A stretch of 64,000 bases of DNA, from contig NZ_FPAY01000002.1 in NCBI RefSeq assembly GCF_900116495.1, forward strand, positions 62,001 through 126,000. The letters are read 5' to 3'. Position numbers and translations under genes: made by a program. Positions 52,646 to 61,157 of this stretch are shown piece after piece. Each line of letters opens with the position of its first letter. The stretch's first letter is position 1. The stretch comes from Arthrobacter sp. ov118. Lineage in GTDB: Bacteria > Actinomycetota > Actinomycetes > Actinomycetales > Micrococcaceae. The notes below the pieces were generated by a model. That model was given only the letters and a program-made list of their open reading frames with translations, was not told where the DNA came from and made no database searches.

Positions 52646-52980
52646 AACTGATCACGGCAATCGTCCGTCCGGAAAAGCTTGAGGCGATTCGCGAAGGCCT
52701 GGAAGCCTACGGCGTGCAGGGCCTCACGGTCAGCGCAGCCAGCGGCTACGGCCGGCAGCGCGGGTACACCGAGGTGTACCGCGGGGCCGAGTACAACGTG
52801 GACCTCCTGCCCAAGATCCGGGTTGAGGTGCTGGCCACCGACGAACAGGCGGACGACATCCTCGATGTCATCATCGCCAGTTCCAACACCGGCCGGGCCG
52901 GCGACGGCAAGGTCTGGACGATGGATGTATTCGAAGCTGTCCGGGTCCGCACCGGTGAGCGAGGCGCGGCGGCCATCTAG
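52642..52980 (+). CDS. glnK: Nitrogen regulatory protein PII
   Basis: PII senses 2-oxoglutarate, ATP/ADP and, by modification, nitrogen status, and regulates AmtB. The product is 112 aa, the family size. The start MKLITAIVRPEKLEAIREGL and the T-loop tyrosine Tyr51 in YRGAEYNVDLLPK are intact, as is the C-terminal TGRAGDGKVWTMDVFEAVRVRTGE. In actinobacteria Tyr51 is adenylylated by GlnD. No glnD is encoded next to it here. It overlaps amtB by four bases and is followed by a strong terminator. Confidence 0.95.
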   Translation: MKLITAIVRPEKLEAIREGLEAYGVQGLTVSAASGYGRQRGYTEVYRGAEYNVDLLPKIRVEVLATDEQADDILDVIIASSNTGRAGDGKVWTMDVFEAVRVRTGERGAAAI

Positions 52981-53011
52981 CTGCCCCTCCGCCGACCACG
53001 GCGCTGACACA

Positions 53012-53048
53012 GCGGGCCGGATGCCTGAAAAGGCATCCGGCCCGCTTT
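53012..53048 (+). terminator. Terminator after glnK
   Basis: Perfect 14-bp stem (arms 53012-53025 and 53032-53045, GCGGGCCGGATGCC and its complement) with a TGAAAA loop, followed by TTTG. It closes the amtB-glnK operon. Confidence 0.85.
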
Positions 53049-53083
53049 GTTGTGTCTGCTTCCGGCTTCCCGCTGCGCCCTGC

Positions 53084-53139
53084 GTAGGCCAGCCCTCCGG
53101 GCCGGGGCTTAGGTAGGCCAGCCCTCCGGGCCGGGGCTT
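53084..53139. repeat. Two 27-bp direct repeats at the zwf-like 3' end
   Basis: The 27-base copies start at 53084 and 53113, 29 bases apart. The second holds the final codons of the minus-strand G6PDH-like gene; the first lies just beyond its stop, so it looks like a tandem duplication of the gene's end. Confidence 0.8.
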
Positions 53140-54497
53140 CCGGCAGGATATTCCTCCAGGGGGACATGCCCGGCGGCCCAGGACTTCAGCACCGGCGCCA
53201 GGATCCGCCAGCAGTCCTCGGCAGTGTCCGCCCGCACGGAGAGCAGCGGATCGCCGGCCAGGACGCCCTCCAGCACTTCACCGTACGGCAGGAGGTCGGA
53301 GGCGCTCAGCTCGGCCTCCAGCGTGGCCCGGTCCAGGCTCAGGACATCACCCGGGCCGTTCACATCGACGTCGAACGCCAGCGTGTCCGGGCCGAAACCG
53401 ATCCTCAGCTTGTTGGGGGCGTCCACGCCGGTGAATCCCTTCGGCAGGTGCGGCACCGGCCGGAAGGTCACCACTGCTTCCTTGCGCTTGTTGCTCAGCG
53501 CCTTGCCGGAGCGGAGGATGAACGGCACGCCCTGCCAGCGCCAGTTGTCGATCGCGAGCTGCACTTCGGCCAGCGTCTCGGTGCCCCGGGACGCGTCCAC
53601 GCCGTCCTCCTTGGCGTAGTCCGGGACTTTCCGGCCATTGATGGAGCCTGCCGTGTAGCGGGCCCGGCGCGTGGTCTCCCGGTACGGGGCCTTGATGCTG
53701 CTGGCGCGCAACAGCGTGGCCACGGCATCGCGCAGGTCGCGTTCGTCCACGGACGCCGGCGGCTCCATCGCCATGAGGGCCATGATCTCCAGCAGGTGGC
53801 TCTGAATCATGTCCCGCAGGGCGCCGGCGCCGTCGTAGTAACGGGCACGGCCTTCCAAGGCGAGGTCCTCGTCAAAGATGATCTCGATCTTTTCAACGTG
53901 CTGCCGGTTCCACACCGGCTCCAAGAACGTGTTCGCAAAGCGCAGGCCCAGAATGTTTAGGACGGTCGCCTTGCCCAGGAAATGGTCCACCCGGTGGATG
54001 TGGTCCTCCGGGACCAGCGCGGCCAGCGTCGCGTTCAGGTGACGCGCGGACTGCTCGTCGGAGCCGAACGGCTTCTCCATCACCAGCCGGGTACCGGCGG
54101 GCACTTCTGCCGGGGTTAGCGCCTCGCACGCCAGCTGGCTGACGCGCGGCGGGAGCGCAAAGTAGACGGCCACGGGCCCCTCGAGCTCTGCCAGCAGCCC
54201 GGCGAGCTGGCCCTTGGCCGTGACGTCGAGCTGGTGGTAGCTGCTGTCCTGCCGGAGCCGCTTCAGCTCCCGCTTGCCGTGGGCGTCGGCCTGGGAGTCC
54301 TCGTCCGCGAAGGACTCCTCGACGCGTCCCTGCCACTGTTCGGCCGTCCAGGGCTCCGATCCCGCCCCGGCCAGCACCAGCCCGTCGGCACGGCCGCGGG
54401 CCACCAGCCGGGCCAGCCCGGGAAGCAGGAGCCGGCCGGTGAGATCGCCCGAGGCGCCCAGGATGAGCAGGGTTTTTACAGTCGTTTGGCTGGTCAT
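53109..54497 (-). CDS. Glucose-6-phosphate dehydrogenase-like protein
   Basis: G6PDH oxidises glucose 6-phosphate to 6-phosphogluconolactone with NADP. The product is 462 aa, a little shorter than typical Zwf (about 500). Visible are the N-terminal GASGDLTGRLLLPGL, VYFALPP, RLVMEKPFG and the catalytic RVDHFLGKATVLNI near 170. The later LRDMIQSHLLEIMALMAMEPP and VPFILRSGKAL segments are present. The EKPFG(x)D motif and the histidine are intact, so it may be active, but divergence from main-line Zwf suggests a secondary or altered substrate. It takes the place where relatives often have glnD, and is divergent from ffh. Confidence 0.85.
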   Translation of the reverse strand: MTSQTTVKTLLILGASGDLTGRLLLPGLARLVARGRADGLVLAGAGSEPWTAEQWQGRVEESFADEDSQADAHGKRELKRLRQDSSYHQLDVTAKGQLAGLLAELEGPVAVYFALPPRVSQLACEALTPAEVPAGTRLVMEKPFGSDEQSARHLNATLAALVPEDHIHRVDHFLGKATVLNILGLRFANTFLEPVWNRQHVEKIEIIFDEDLALEGRARYYDGAGALRDMIQSHLLEIMALMAMEPPASVDERDLRDAVATLLRASSIKAPYRETTRRARYTAGSINGRKVPDYAKEDGVDASRGTETLAEVQLAIDNWRWQGVPFILRSGKALSNKRKEAVVTFRPVPHLPKGFTGVDAPNKLRIGFGPDTLAFDVDVNGPGDVLSLDRATLEAELSASDLLPYGEVLEGVLAGDPLLSVRADTAEDCWRILAPVLKSWAAGHVPLEEYPAGSPGPEGWPT

Positions 54498-54515
54498 CTA
54501 AGCCAGCATGCCATC

Positions 54516-54543
54516 TTGGAGGCGCATCTTGGTACCCTAGATA
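54516..54543 (+). promoter_or_regulatory. Predicted promoter of ffh
   Basis: TTGGAG (54516-54521) and TAGATA (54538-54543) are 16 bases apart; the start would be near 54,550, leaving a leader of about 100 bases. Confidence 0.42.
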
Positions 54544-54649
54544 GTCGAGTCCCGTTGTCGAGGCGGTTCGTTCAGGCGAAAACCAGCCGCGACGCTGGCG
54601 TGCCGGACCGGCCGCCACCTGTAGATCCACTGAAAGAAGTGCACGGCGC

Positions 54650-56236
54650 GTGTTCAATTCACTCTCTGACCGGTTGACAGCAACCTTCAAGAATCTGCGT
54701 GGCAAGGGCCGCCTCACCGAGGCGGACGTTGACGCCACGGTCCGCGAGATCCGGCGTGCCCTCCTGGACGCTGACGTCGCCGTTCCCGTCGTCCGGGAAT
54801 TCACCGGCCGCGTCCGCGAGCGTGCCCTCGGCGCCGAGGTGTCCGGCGCACTGAACCCGAGCCAGCAGATCGTAAAGATCGTCAACGAGGAGCTCGTGGA
54901 GATCCTCGGCGGCGAGACCCGCCGGATCCGGCTCGCCAAGACCGGACCCACCATCATCATGCTGGCCGGTCTCCAGGGTGCGGGTAAGACCACCCTCGCC
55001 GGCAAGCTGTCCAAGTGGCTCAAGGCCCAGGGCCACAGCCCCATGCTGGTGGCCTGCGACCTCCAGCGCCCCAACGCCGTCACCCAGCTTCAGGTGGTCG
55101 GCCAGCGCGCCGGCGTCCCAGTGTTCGCCCCGCACCCGGGCGCCACGTCCACCGAACTTGACCACCCTGCCGGCGACCCGGTCGCCGTCGCCCGTGCCGG
55201 CGTCGAGGAAGCCAAGCGCACCCTCCACGACGTCGTGATCGTGGACACCGCCGGCCGTCTCGGCGTCGACGCCGACATGATGGAGCAGGCGCGCCAGATC
55301 CGCCGCGCGATCGTCCCGAACGAAGTCCTGTTCGTGATCGACTCCATGATCGGCCAGGACGCCGTCAACACGGCCCTGGCCTTCGACGAGGGCGTCAACT
55401 TCACCGGCATCGTGCTCTCCAAGCTCGACGGCGACGCCCGCGGCGGTGCCGCGCTCTCTGTCGCCTCGGTGACCGGCAAGCCGGTCATGTTCGCGTCCAC
55501 CGGTGAAGGCGTGGACGACTTCGAGCTCTTCCACCCGGACCGCATGGCTTCGCGCATCCTGGACATGGGTGACGTCCTCACCCTGATCGAGCAGGCCGAG
55601 AAATCCTGGGACAAGGACGAGGCCGCCCGGATGGCGAAGAAGTTCGCCGACCAGGAAGACTTCACCCTGGACGACTTCCTCGCCCAGATGCAGCAGATCC
55701 GCAACATGGGCTCCATGAAGAAGATGCTCATGATGATGCCCGGTGCGCAGAACATCCGGCAGCAGCTGGAGCAGTTCGACGAGCGCGAGATCGACCGCGT
55801 CGAAGCCATCGTCCGGTCGATGACCCCGCACGAGCGCGTGGCTCCCAAGATCATCAACGGCTCGCGCCGGGCACGCATTGCCCGCGGTTCCGGTGTGCAC
55901 GTCTCCGAGGTCAATGGGCTGCTGGAGCGTTTCGCCCAGGCCCAAAAGATGATGAAGAAGATGGCCGCCGGCGGCGGCATGCCCGGTATGCCGGGAATGC
56001 CGGGCATGAACGGCGGCGGTGCCCGCAAGGGAGCCAAGAACGCGCCGAAGAAGAAGGCGCGCTCCGGCAACCCTGCCAAGGCGGCGCAGGAACTGCGCGA
56101 CGCCGAGGCGCGGCGCGCGGCCGGCGCCAAGGCCCTGCCCACCGGAGCGTCGTTCGGCCAGCAGGGCGGCGACTTCGATCCGTCCCAGCTGAATCTGCCC
56201 AAGGGCTTCGACAAGTTCCTCGGCGGCAGCAAGTAG
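54650..56236 (+). CDS. ffh: Signal recognition particle protein Ffh
   Basis: Ffh binds signal sequences and the 4.5S RNA and delivers ribosomes to FtsY. The product is 528 aa from GTG 54650. The N domain (residues 1-90) is followed by GTPase motifs GLQGAGKTTLAGKL near 107, CDLQRPNAVTQL, DTAGRLGVDADMM and LSKLDGDARGG. The methionine-rich M domain (about 300-450: MKKMLMMMPGAQ, MMKKMAAGGGMPGMPGMPGM) ends in a lysine/alanine-rich tail. It partners FtsY encoded at 46664. Confidence 0.96.
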   Translation: MFNSLSDRLTATFKNLRGKGRLTEADVDATVREIRRALLDADVAVPVVREFTGRVRERALGAEVSGALNPSQQIVKIVNEELVEILGGETRRIRLAKTGPTIIMLAGLQGAGKTTLAGKLSKWLKAQGHSPMLVACDLQRPNAVTQLQVVGQRAGVPVFAPHPGATSTELDHPAGDPVAVARAGVEEAKRTLHDVVIVDTAGRLGVDADMMEQARQIRRAIVPNEVLFVIDSMIGQDAVNTALAFDEGVNFTGIVLSKLDGDARGGAALSVASVTGKPVMFASTGEGVDDFELFHPDRMASRILDMGDVLTLIEQAEKSWDKDEAARMAKKFADQEDFTLDDFLAQMQQIRNMGSMKKMLMMMPGAQNIRQQLEQFDEREIDRVEAIVRSMTPHERVAPKIINGSRRARIARGSGVHVSEVNGLLERFAQAQKMMKKMAAGGGMPGMPGMPGMNGGGARKGAKNAPKKKARSGNPAKAAQELRDAEARRAAGAKALPTGASFGQQGGDFDPSQLNLPKGFDKFLGGSK

Positions 56237-56307
56237 CCACCACCGGCTGGCGCCGCCGGGGCTGTGTCGACGGCGGCTCAAGCGGTCCGGTGCCATAGGG
56301 TTAGACC

Positions 56308-57042
56308 ATGTTCAAGCAGCGCGTAGTCTTCGTCCACGGGGACGGCAGCTTCGGCGCTGCCGCGTGGCCAAAGCAGCACGGAATGGCGCTGGACTACGAC
56401 GCGTTGTTCCTGCGGCGGCACGGGTTTGACCCCGTTGCCGAACCGCTCGAATCCAGCTTCTCCGCCGACGCCGCGATCGTGCTCGCGTCGCTGGCCGACG
56501 ACGGCCGCGGTGAGGCCGGCGGCCATGTGGTGGCCCATTCCCAGGGCGCCATCTCCGCCATGATGGCCGCGGTGGAGCGGCCGGACCTCGTCCAGTCCCT
56601 GACCCTGGTGGAACCGGCCTGCCTGTCGCTGACCGCGGAGCTGCCGGCCACCGCCGCGCACCGTGCCCTCATGCAGCCGCTGTACGACGTCCGGCACAGC
56701 CTCAGCGACGACGACTTCCAGCGGGAGTTCATCCGACGTGCCTTCGCCGCAGACGCCCCGGGGGCCACGACGCCGGAGGCCCTCCGCTCGGCCCGCCGGC
56801 TCCGGCTGCAGGCGCCGCCGTGGGATGCCCCCCTGCAGATCGTGCCGGGCGTGCCGACGCTGGTGCTCACCGGCGGCTGGGAACCGCTTTACGAGGAAAT
56901 CGCCGGCTACCTCCGCGAGACCGGTGCGCTGCACCGCACCGCCCCGGGAGGGCACCGGCCCCAGGACTCAACCGAAGGGGACCGGGCCATCCGGTCGTTC
57001 ATCGCCGAGGTCAGCCGGCGCCGGCACGCGCGGGCCTCCTGA
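56308..57042 (+). CDS. Alpha/beta hydrolase
   Basis: A 244-aa product with the oxyanion-hole start VVFVHGDGSFG, nucleophile elbow VVAHSQGAISAM (serine near 82) and a C-terminal GGHRP that gives the catalytic histidine. The acid residue is probably in LVLTGGWEPLYEEI. The lid region (DVRHSLSDDDFQREFIRRAF) is short. The family is broad and the substrate cannot be told. It is the next gene after ffh on the plus strand and converges on thiC (11 bases apart). Confidence 0.78.
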   Translation: MFKQRVVFVHGDGSFGAAAWPKQHGMALDYDALFLRRHGFDPVAEPLESSFSADAAIVLASLADDGRGEAGGHVVAHSQGAISAMMAAVERPDLVQSLTLVEPACLSLTAELPATAAHRALMQPLYDVRHSLSDDDFQREFIRRAFAADAPGATTPEALRSARRLRLQAPPWDAPLQIVPGVPTLVLTGGWEPLYEEIAGYLRETGALHRTAPGGHRPQDSTEGDRAIRSFIAEVSRRRHARAS

Positions 57043-57053
57043 GAAACGGCTGG

Positions 57054-58880
57054 TCAGCCTACGGCGGGTTCGCCCACGGCGGGCTCCGGCAAGTAGACCT
57101 TGCCGCCCGAGGCCAGGAACTCATTGCTTTTGGCCTGCATCCCGGCCGCCATCTGCGCCAGGGCCGCTTGTGAATCAGCTGAACCGTATTCGTTCCGGAT
57201 GTCCTGGCTGATCCGCATGGAGCAAAACTTGGGTCCGCACATGGAGCAGAAGTGCGCCGTCTTGGCCGGCTCCGCGGGAAGCGTCTCATCGTGGAAAGCC
57301 TCTGCGGTGACCGGGTCCAGGGACAACGCGAACTGGTCCCGCCAGCGGAACTCGAACCGCGCCTTGGACAGGGCGTCGTCGCGTTCGTGCGCGCCGGGAT
57401 GGCCCTTGGCGAGGTCGGCGGCGTGGGCTGCGATCTTGTAGGTGATCACGCCGGTCTTCACGTCGTCCTTGTTCGGCAGACCGAGGTGTTCCTTGGGCGT
57501 GACGTAGCACAGCATGGCGGTGCCGTAGCGGGCGATCTCCGTGGCCCCGATGGCCGAGGTGATGTGGTCATACCCCGGCGCGACGTCGGTGACCAGCGGC
57601 CCCAGCGTGTAGAAGGGCGCGCCCTTGCAGAGTTCCTGCTGGCGCTCCACGTTCTCCCGGACGAGGTGGAAGGGCACGTGTCCCGGACCCTCCACCATCA
57701 CTTGGACATCGAACTCCCATGCCCGCTGCGTGAGCTCGGCCAGGGTGTCCAGTTCGGCGAACTGCGCGGCGTCGTTCGCGTCCGCCGTCGCCCCTGGCCG
57801 CAGGCCGTCGCCCAGGGAGAACGCGACGTCGTACTTCGCGAAAATCTCGCACAGCTCGTCGAAGTGGGTGTAGAGGAAGTTCTCCCGGTGGTGCGCCAGG
57901 CACCAGCCGGCCATGATGGAACCGCCGCGGGACACGATGCCGGTGACCCGGTTGGCCGTCAGGGGCACATACCGCAGCAGCACGCCGGCGTGGATGGTCA
58001 TGTAGTCCACGCCCTGCTCGCACTGTTCGATCACGGTGTCGCGGAAGATCTCCCAGGTCAGGGCGTTCGCTTCGCCGTTGACCTTCTCCAGCGCCTGGTA
58101 GATCGGGACCGTGCCGATGGGGACGGGGGAGTTGCGGATGATCCATTCGCGCGTCGTGTGGATGTCGTCCCCGGTGGACAGGTCCATCACCGTGTCCGCG
58201 CCCCATTGGGTGGCCCACTGAAGTTTGTCGACCTCCTCGGCGATCGAGCTGGTCACCGCGGAGTTGCCGATATTGGCGTTGATCTTCACCAGAAAGGCCT
58301 TGCCGATGATCATCGGTTCGGACTCGGGGTGGTTGACGTTGTTGGGGATAATCGCCCGGCCCGCTGCCACCTCGCTGCGGACAAGTTCGACGTCGCAGTT
58401 CTCGCGCAGGGCCACGAACCGCATCTCCTGGGTGATCACCCCGTCCCGCGCATAGCGCATCTGCGTCACGGTCCGGCCGTCGACGGCGCGGCGCGGCGCC
58501 GGGCGCCCGCCCCGCCACTCCGCCGACGCCGCACCCCGGCGCACCGCCGACTTGCCGTCGTCGAGCAGGTCCCTGGCCCGGCCATCGTAGGGCTCCGTGT
58601 CCGCCCTCGCCTCAATCCACGGGGTACGGAACGGCTCGAGCCCGCAGACCGGGTCGCTGCCCGGACCGGCCGTTCGGTAGACCCGGAACGGCGGGTTTTC
58701 GACCCCGCCAGGAGAGGGCTCCAGGGCAATTTCGGTCACCGGGACGCGGAGGCCGTATTCCGGGTCCGTCGTGAAGGCCAGCGAGTGGGACTTCAACGAC
58801 TGCGTGGGGGCGGCAGGCTCGGTTTGGGCAGGGCTGTGCTCATTCTGGACAGGGCTGTGCTGTGTTTCTGTGGTGCTCAA
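57054..58880 (-). CDS. thiC: Phosphomethylpyrimidine synthase ThiC
   Basis: ThiC turns aminoimidazole ribotide into the thiamine pyrimidine moiety by radical-SAM chemistry. The product is about 608 aa. TTG 58880 is chosen (MSTTETQ...) because the ATG at 58907 lies inside the TPP riboswitch; GTG 58892 is an alternative. Family landmarks are GKAFLVKINANIGNSAV, VMDLSTGDDIHTTREWII, ALEKVNGEANALTWEIFRD, GRPxP-like VMVEGPGHVP and the C-terminal cluster CSMCGPKFCSM, which binds the 4Fe-4S. The gene ends 11 bases from the convergent hydrolase gene. Repression by thiamine diphosphate is expected through the upstream riboswitch. Confidence 0.92.
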   Translation of the reverse strand: MSTTETQHSPVQNEHSPAQTEPAAPTQSLKSHSLAFTTDPEYGLRVPVTEIALEPSPGGVENPPFRVYRTAGPGSDPVCGLEPFRTPWIEARADTEPYDGRARDLLDDGKSAVRRGAASAEWRGGRPAPRRAVDGRTVTQMRYARDGVITQEMRFVALRENCDVELVRSEVAAGRAIIPNNVNHPESEPMIIGKAFLVKINANIGNSAVTSSIAEEVDKLQWATQWGADTVMDLSTGDDIHTTREWIIRNSPVPIGTVPIYQALEKVNGEANALTWEIFRDTVIEQCEQGVDYMTIHAGVLLRYVPLTANRVTGIVSRGGSIMAGWCLAHHRENFLYTHFDELCEIFAKYDVAFSLGDGLRPGATADANDAAQFAELDTLAELTQRAWEFDVQVMVEGPGHVPFHLVRENVERQQELCKGAPFYTLGPLVTDVAPGYDHITSAIGATEIARYGTAMLCYVTPKEHLGLPNKDDVKTGVITYKIAAHAADLAKGHPGAHERDDALSKARFEFRWRDQFALSLDPVTAEAFHDETLPAEPAKTAHFCSMCGPKFCSMRISQDIRNEYGSADSQAALAQMAAGMQAKSNEFLASGGKVYLPEPAVGEPAVG

Positions 58881-58895
58881 AGGACTACTCACTTC

Positions 58896-58989
58896 CTTCG
58901 CCGGCATTACCCGGACAGGTTCAACGGTCGCAGGCTGCGTCAGCCCGATCTCAGCCCCTGCAGGGGCACCCGTGTGGTCGTAGACGAAG
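58896..58989 (-). promoter_or_regulatory. TPP riboswitch upstream of thiC
   Basis: Read on the minus strand, the region shows the conserved thi-box blocks in order: GGTGCC, GGGGCTGAGA, TTGAACCTG, GGGTAATGCC and GCGAAGG. CTTCG at the 5' end (58985-58989) pairs with CGAAG at the 3' end (58896-58900) to close the outer stem. It lies just before the thiC start and should lower its expression when thiamine diphosphate is plentiful. Confidence 0.93.
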
Positions 58990-59062
58990 CTACCACGTCC
59001 CCGGCGCCGGCCTGCGAGTGTGACGGGCCGCCAGGGTCAACGCGGGGGCTAGGCTGGGTGCC

Positions 59063-60145
59063 ATGATCGGCATCATTGCATTCACTGGCCCCGTCCTCAC
59101 CGGACCCGACCAGGAACGGTGCGGGCTCTGGTCCGTCAACGGCAGGCTGACCTTTAACCGCCCCAGTGCCGCGCCGGACCTCGTGCTGGACGGCTGGGTC
59201 ATCCCCGGCCTGGTGGACGCGCACTGCCACATCGGGCTCGGCCCGGATGGGGACGTCCCGGACAACGTCGCCGAGCAGCAGGCCGCTACCGACCGCGACG
59301 CCGGGACGCTGCTGGTCCGCGACGCCGGTGCCGTCCACGACACCCGTTGGATCCAGCAGCGGGCCGACCTGCCGCGGATCATCCGTGCCGGCCGGCACAT
59401 TGCCCGCGCAAGGCGCTACCTGCGGGGCCTCGCCGTCGAGGTGGAGCCGGACGGACTGGTCGAGGCGGTGCGGAAGCAGGCCCGCGCGGGCGACGGCTGG
59501 GTCAAAATCGTGGGGGACTGGATCGACCGCGACGCCGGCGACCTCGCTGCCAGCTTTCCCGCCGCGACCGTCAAGAACGCCGTCCGGGCTGCCCACGATG
59601 AAGGCGCCCGCGTCACCGCGCACTGCTTCGCCGAAGACACGCTGGATGACATGCTCGACGCCGGAATCGACTGCATCGAGCACGGCACCGGCCTGCTGCC
59701 CCGGCACCTGCCGCGCTTCGTGGAACAAGGGGTGCCGATTGTCCCCACCCTGATCAACATCGCCACCTTCCCGGACATCGCCGCGCGGGCGGAGGCCAAG
59801 TTCCCACGCTACGCCGCGCACATGCGCTCGCTGTGGGAGCGCAGGGAGGAGCGGATCCTCGAAGCCCACGAGGCCGGGGTGGCCATTTATGCCGGCACTG
59901 ACGCCGGCAGCGTGATCAGCCACGGCCGGATCGTGGACGAGATCCAGGCCCTGCACGCCGCGGGCCTGCCGGCCGCCGCCGCCCTCGACGCCGCCAGTTG
60001 GTCCGCAAGGACGTGGCTCGGGGCGGAAGGCATTGCCGAGGGGGCCAGCGCCGATGTCCTGGTGTGCGCCGAGGACCCCCGGCAGCACCTTGGCACCCTC
60101 GGCGGACCGCGGCACATAGTGCTGCGGGGCCAGCTCCTCCATTAG
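59063..60145 (+). CDS. Amidohydrolase-family protein
   Basis: A 360-aa metal-dependent hydrolase. The metal pair DAHCHIGLG (HxH near residue 53), the VGDWIDRDAG segment with a lysine-like bridge region (WVKIVGDW), AHCFAED (histidine near 192), IEHGTG and YAGTDAGSVISHGRIVDEI (aspartate near 280) are all placed as in imidazolonepropionase-type amidohydrolases. The C-terminal beta strand DVLVCAEDPRQHL returns to the small beta domain. The substrate is unknown. The gene is divergent from thiC and 82 bases before the VOC gene. Confidence 0.82.
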   Translation: MIGIIAFTGPVLTGPDQERCGLWSVNGRLTFNRPSAAPDLVLDGWVIPGLVDAHCHIGLGPDGDVPDNVAEQQAATDRDAGTLLVRDAGAVHDTRWIQQRADLPRIIRAGRHIARARRYLRGLAVEVEPDGLVEAVRKQARAGDGWVKIVGDWIDRDAGDLAASFPAATVKNAVRAAHDEGARVTAHCFAEDTLDDMLDAGIDCIEHGTGLLPRHLPRFVEQGVPIVPTLINIATFPDIAARAEAKFPRYAAHMRSLWERREERILEAHEAGVAIYAGTDAGSVISHGRIVDEIQALHAAGLPAAAALDAASWSARTWLGAEGIAEGASADVLVCAEDPRQHLGTLGGPRHIVLRGQLLH

Positions 60146-60152
60146 GAATAAA

Positions 60153-60164
60153 TTGAAGCTTCAA
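60153..60164 (+). promoter_or_regulatory. Perfect 12-bp palindrome TTGAAGCTTCAA upstream of the VOC gene
   Basis: A perfect palindrome in an AT-rich stretch 64 bases before the VOC start. MarR-type regulators often control VOC/dioxygenase genes by such palindromes, so an operator is likely; no regulator gene lies in the window near it. Confidence 0.5.
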
Positions 60165-60227
60165 GTAATTTAACTGTATGCACAGGTCGCCGAAACCCGG
60201 CGGCCACAGAACCCTTGGAGAGTTTCG

Positions 60228-61103
60228 ATGACCGCAGAAGCCAGCACCCAGGATCTCCTTCCTGCCGCACTCACTATGGGCACTGTGATGCTCAAGGTTG
60301 GCGACATGAAGCTCATGACCGATTACTACCAGCGTGCCCTCGGCCTGGACATCGTGGCTGAACAGGACGGCGGGCTCTACCTCGGACGCCAGCAGAAGCC
60401 GCTGGTCCACCTGGCGCCCGCGCCGGGTCTGAACCTTCCCTCCCGCGGCGAAGCCGGGCTCTTCCACACCGCCCTACTCTTCGAAGACCAGCACTCCCTG
60501 GCGGCCACCATCGCCAGCGCGGCCCAGTATGAGCCCCAGTCCTTCACGGGCAGCGCCGACCACCTGGTCAGCGAAGCCTTCTACTTCAACGACCCCGAAG
60601 GCAACGGCATCGAGCTGTACTGGGACCGGCCCCGCGAAGCCTGGTCCTGGGAAGGCAACAACGTGGTCATGGACAGCCTGGCCCTGCCGCCGCAGCGCTA
60701 CCTGCAGCAGTACCTGACCGAAGAGTCCGTCGCCGGGCAGCGGAACGCCGCCGCCGGCGTCGGGCACGTCCACCTGCAGGTCGGCGACGTCCAGTCCGCG
60801 CACGACTTCTATGTCGGCACGCTCGGGTTCGAAAAGACGGCGGGCTGGCACGGCCAGGCGCTGTTCGTCTCGGCCGGCGGCTACCACCACCACATGGCCA
60901 TGAACGTGTGGAACAGCCGCGGCGCCGGTCCCCGGCGCGACACATTGGGCCTGGGTGAAGTGCTTATCGAGGTGCCGTCTGGCGACGACGTCGGAGCCCT
61001 CGCCGACCGGCTCCGGGTCGCCGGTGTCGACTCGCACCACACCGGCGCGGAACTGCGCTTTGAAGACCCGTGGCGCAACCGGATCCGCGTCGCCGTTCGG
61101 TGA
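60228..61103 (+). CDS. Two-domain VOC protein (catechol 2,3-dioxygenase / CatE-like)
   Basis: A 291-aa product with two vicinal-oxygen-chelate modules: residues about 15-140 (GTVMLKVGDMKLMTDYYQRALGLDI; NDPEGNGIELYWDRP) and about 178-291 (GHVHLQVGDVQSAHDFYVGTLGFE; HHHMAMNVWNSRG; EDPWRNRIRV). Candidate metal ligands are His178 or His180, His218 and the acidic residue near the end, as in CatE/YfiE proteins. These proteins cleave catechols or act in quinone detoxification; the substrate here is unknown. ATG 60228 follows GGAGAG. The 17-bp repeat that spans the stop codon is odd. Confidence 0.83.
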   Translation: MTAEASTQDLLPAALTMGTVMLKVGDMKLMTDYYQRALGLDIVAEQDGGLYLGRQQKPLVHLAPAPGLNLPSRGEAGLFHTALLFEDQHSLAATIASAAQYEPQSFTGSADHLVSEAFYFNDPEGNGIELYWDRPREAWSWEGNNVVMDSLALPPQRYLQQYLTEESVAGQRNAAAGVGHVHLQVGDVQSAHDFYVGTLGFEKTAGWHGQALFVSAGGYHHHMAMNVWNSRGAGPRRDTLGLGEVLIEVPSGDDVGALADRLRVAGVDSHHTGAELRFEDPWRNRIRVAVR

Positions 61104-61149
61104 AAGCCGCCGGCCGGTGAAGGCCGCCGGTCGGTGAAAGCCGCCGGGC
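61099..61149 (+). repeat. Three 17-bp tandem repeats across the VOC stop codon
   Basis: Units start at 61099, 61116 and 61133 with the core GGTGAAAGCCGCCGG; one base differs in the middle unit. The first copy holds the TGA stop of the VOC gene (61101-61103). Confidence 0.8.
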
Positions 61150-61157
61150 CGGGGGAG

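Noticed and set aside
57252..59066. 604-residue plus-strand frame opposite thiC
   Set aside because: Antisense shadow of thiC, which carries the CSMCGPKFC cluster and a riboswitch.
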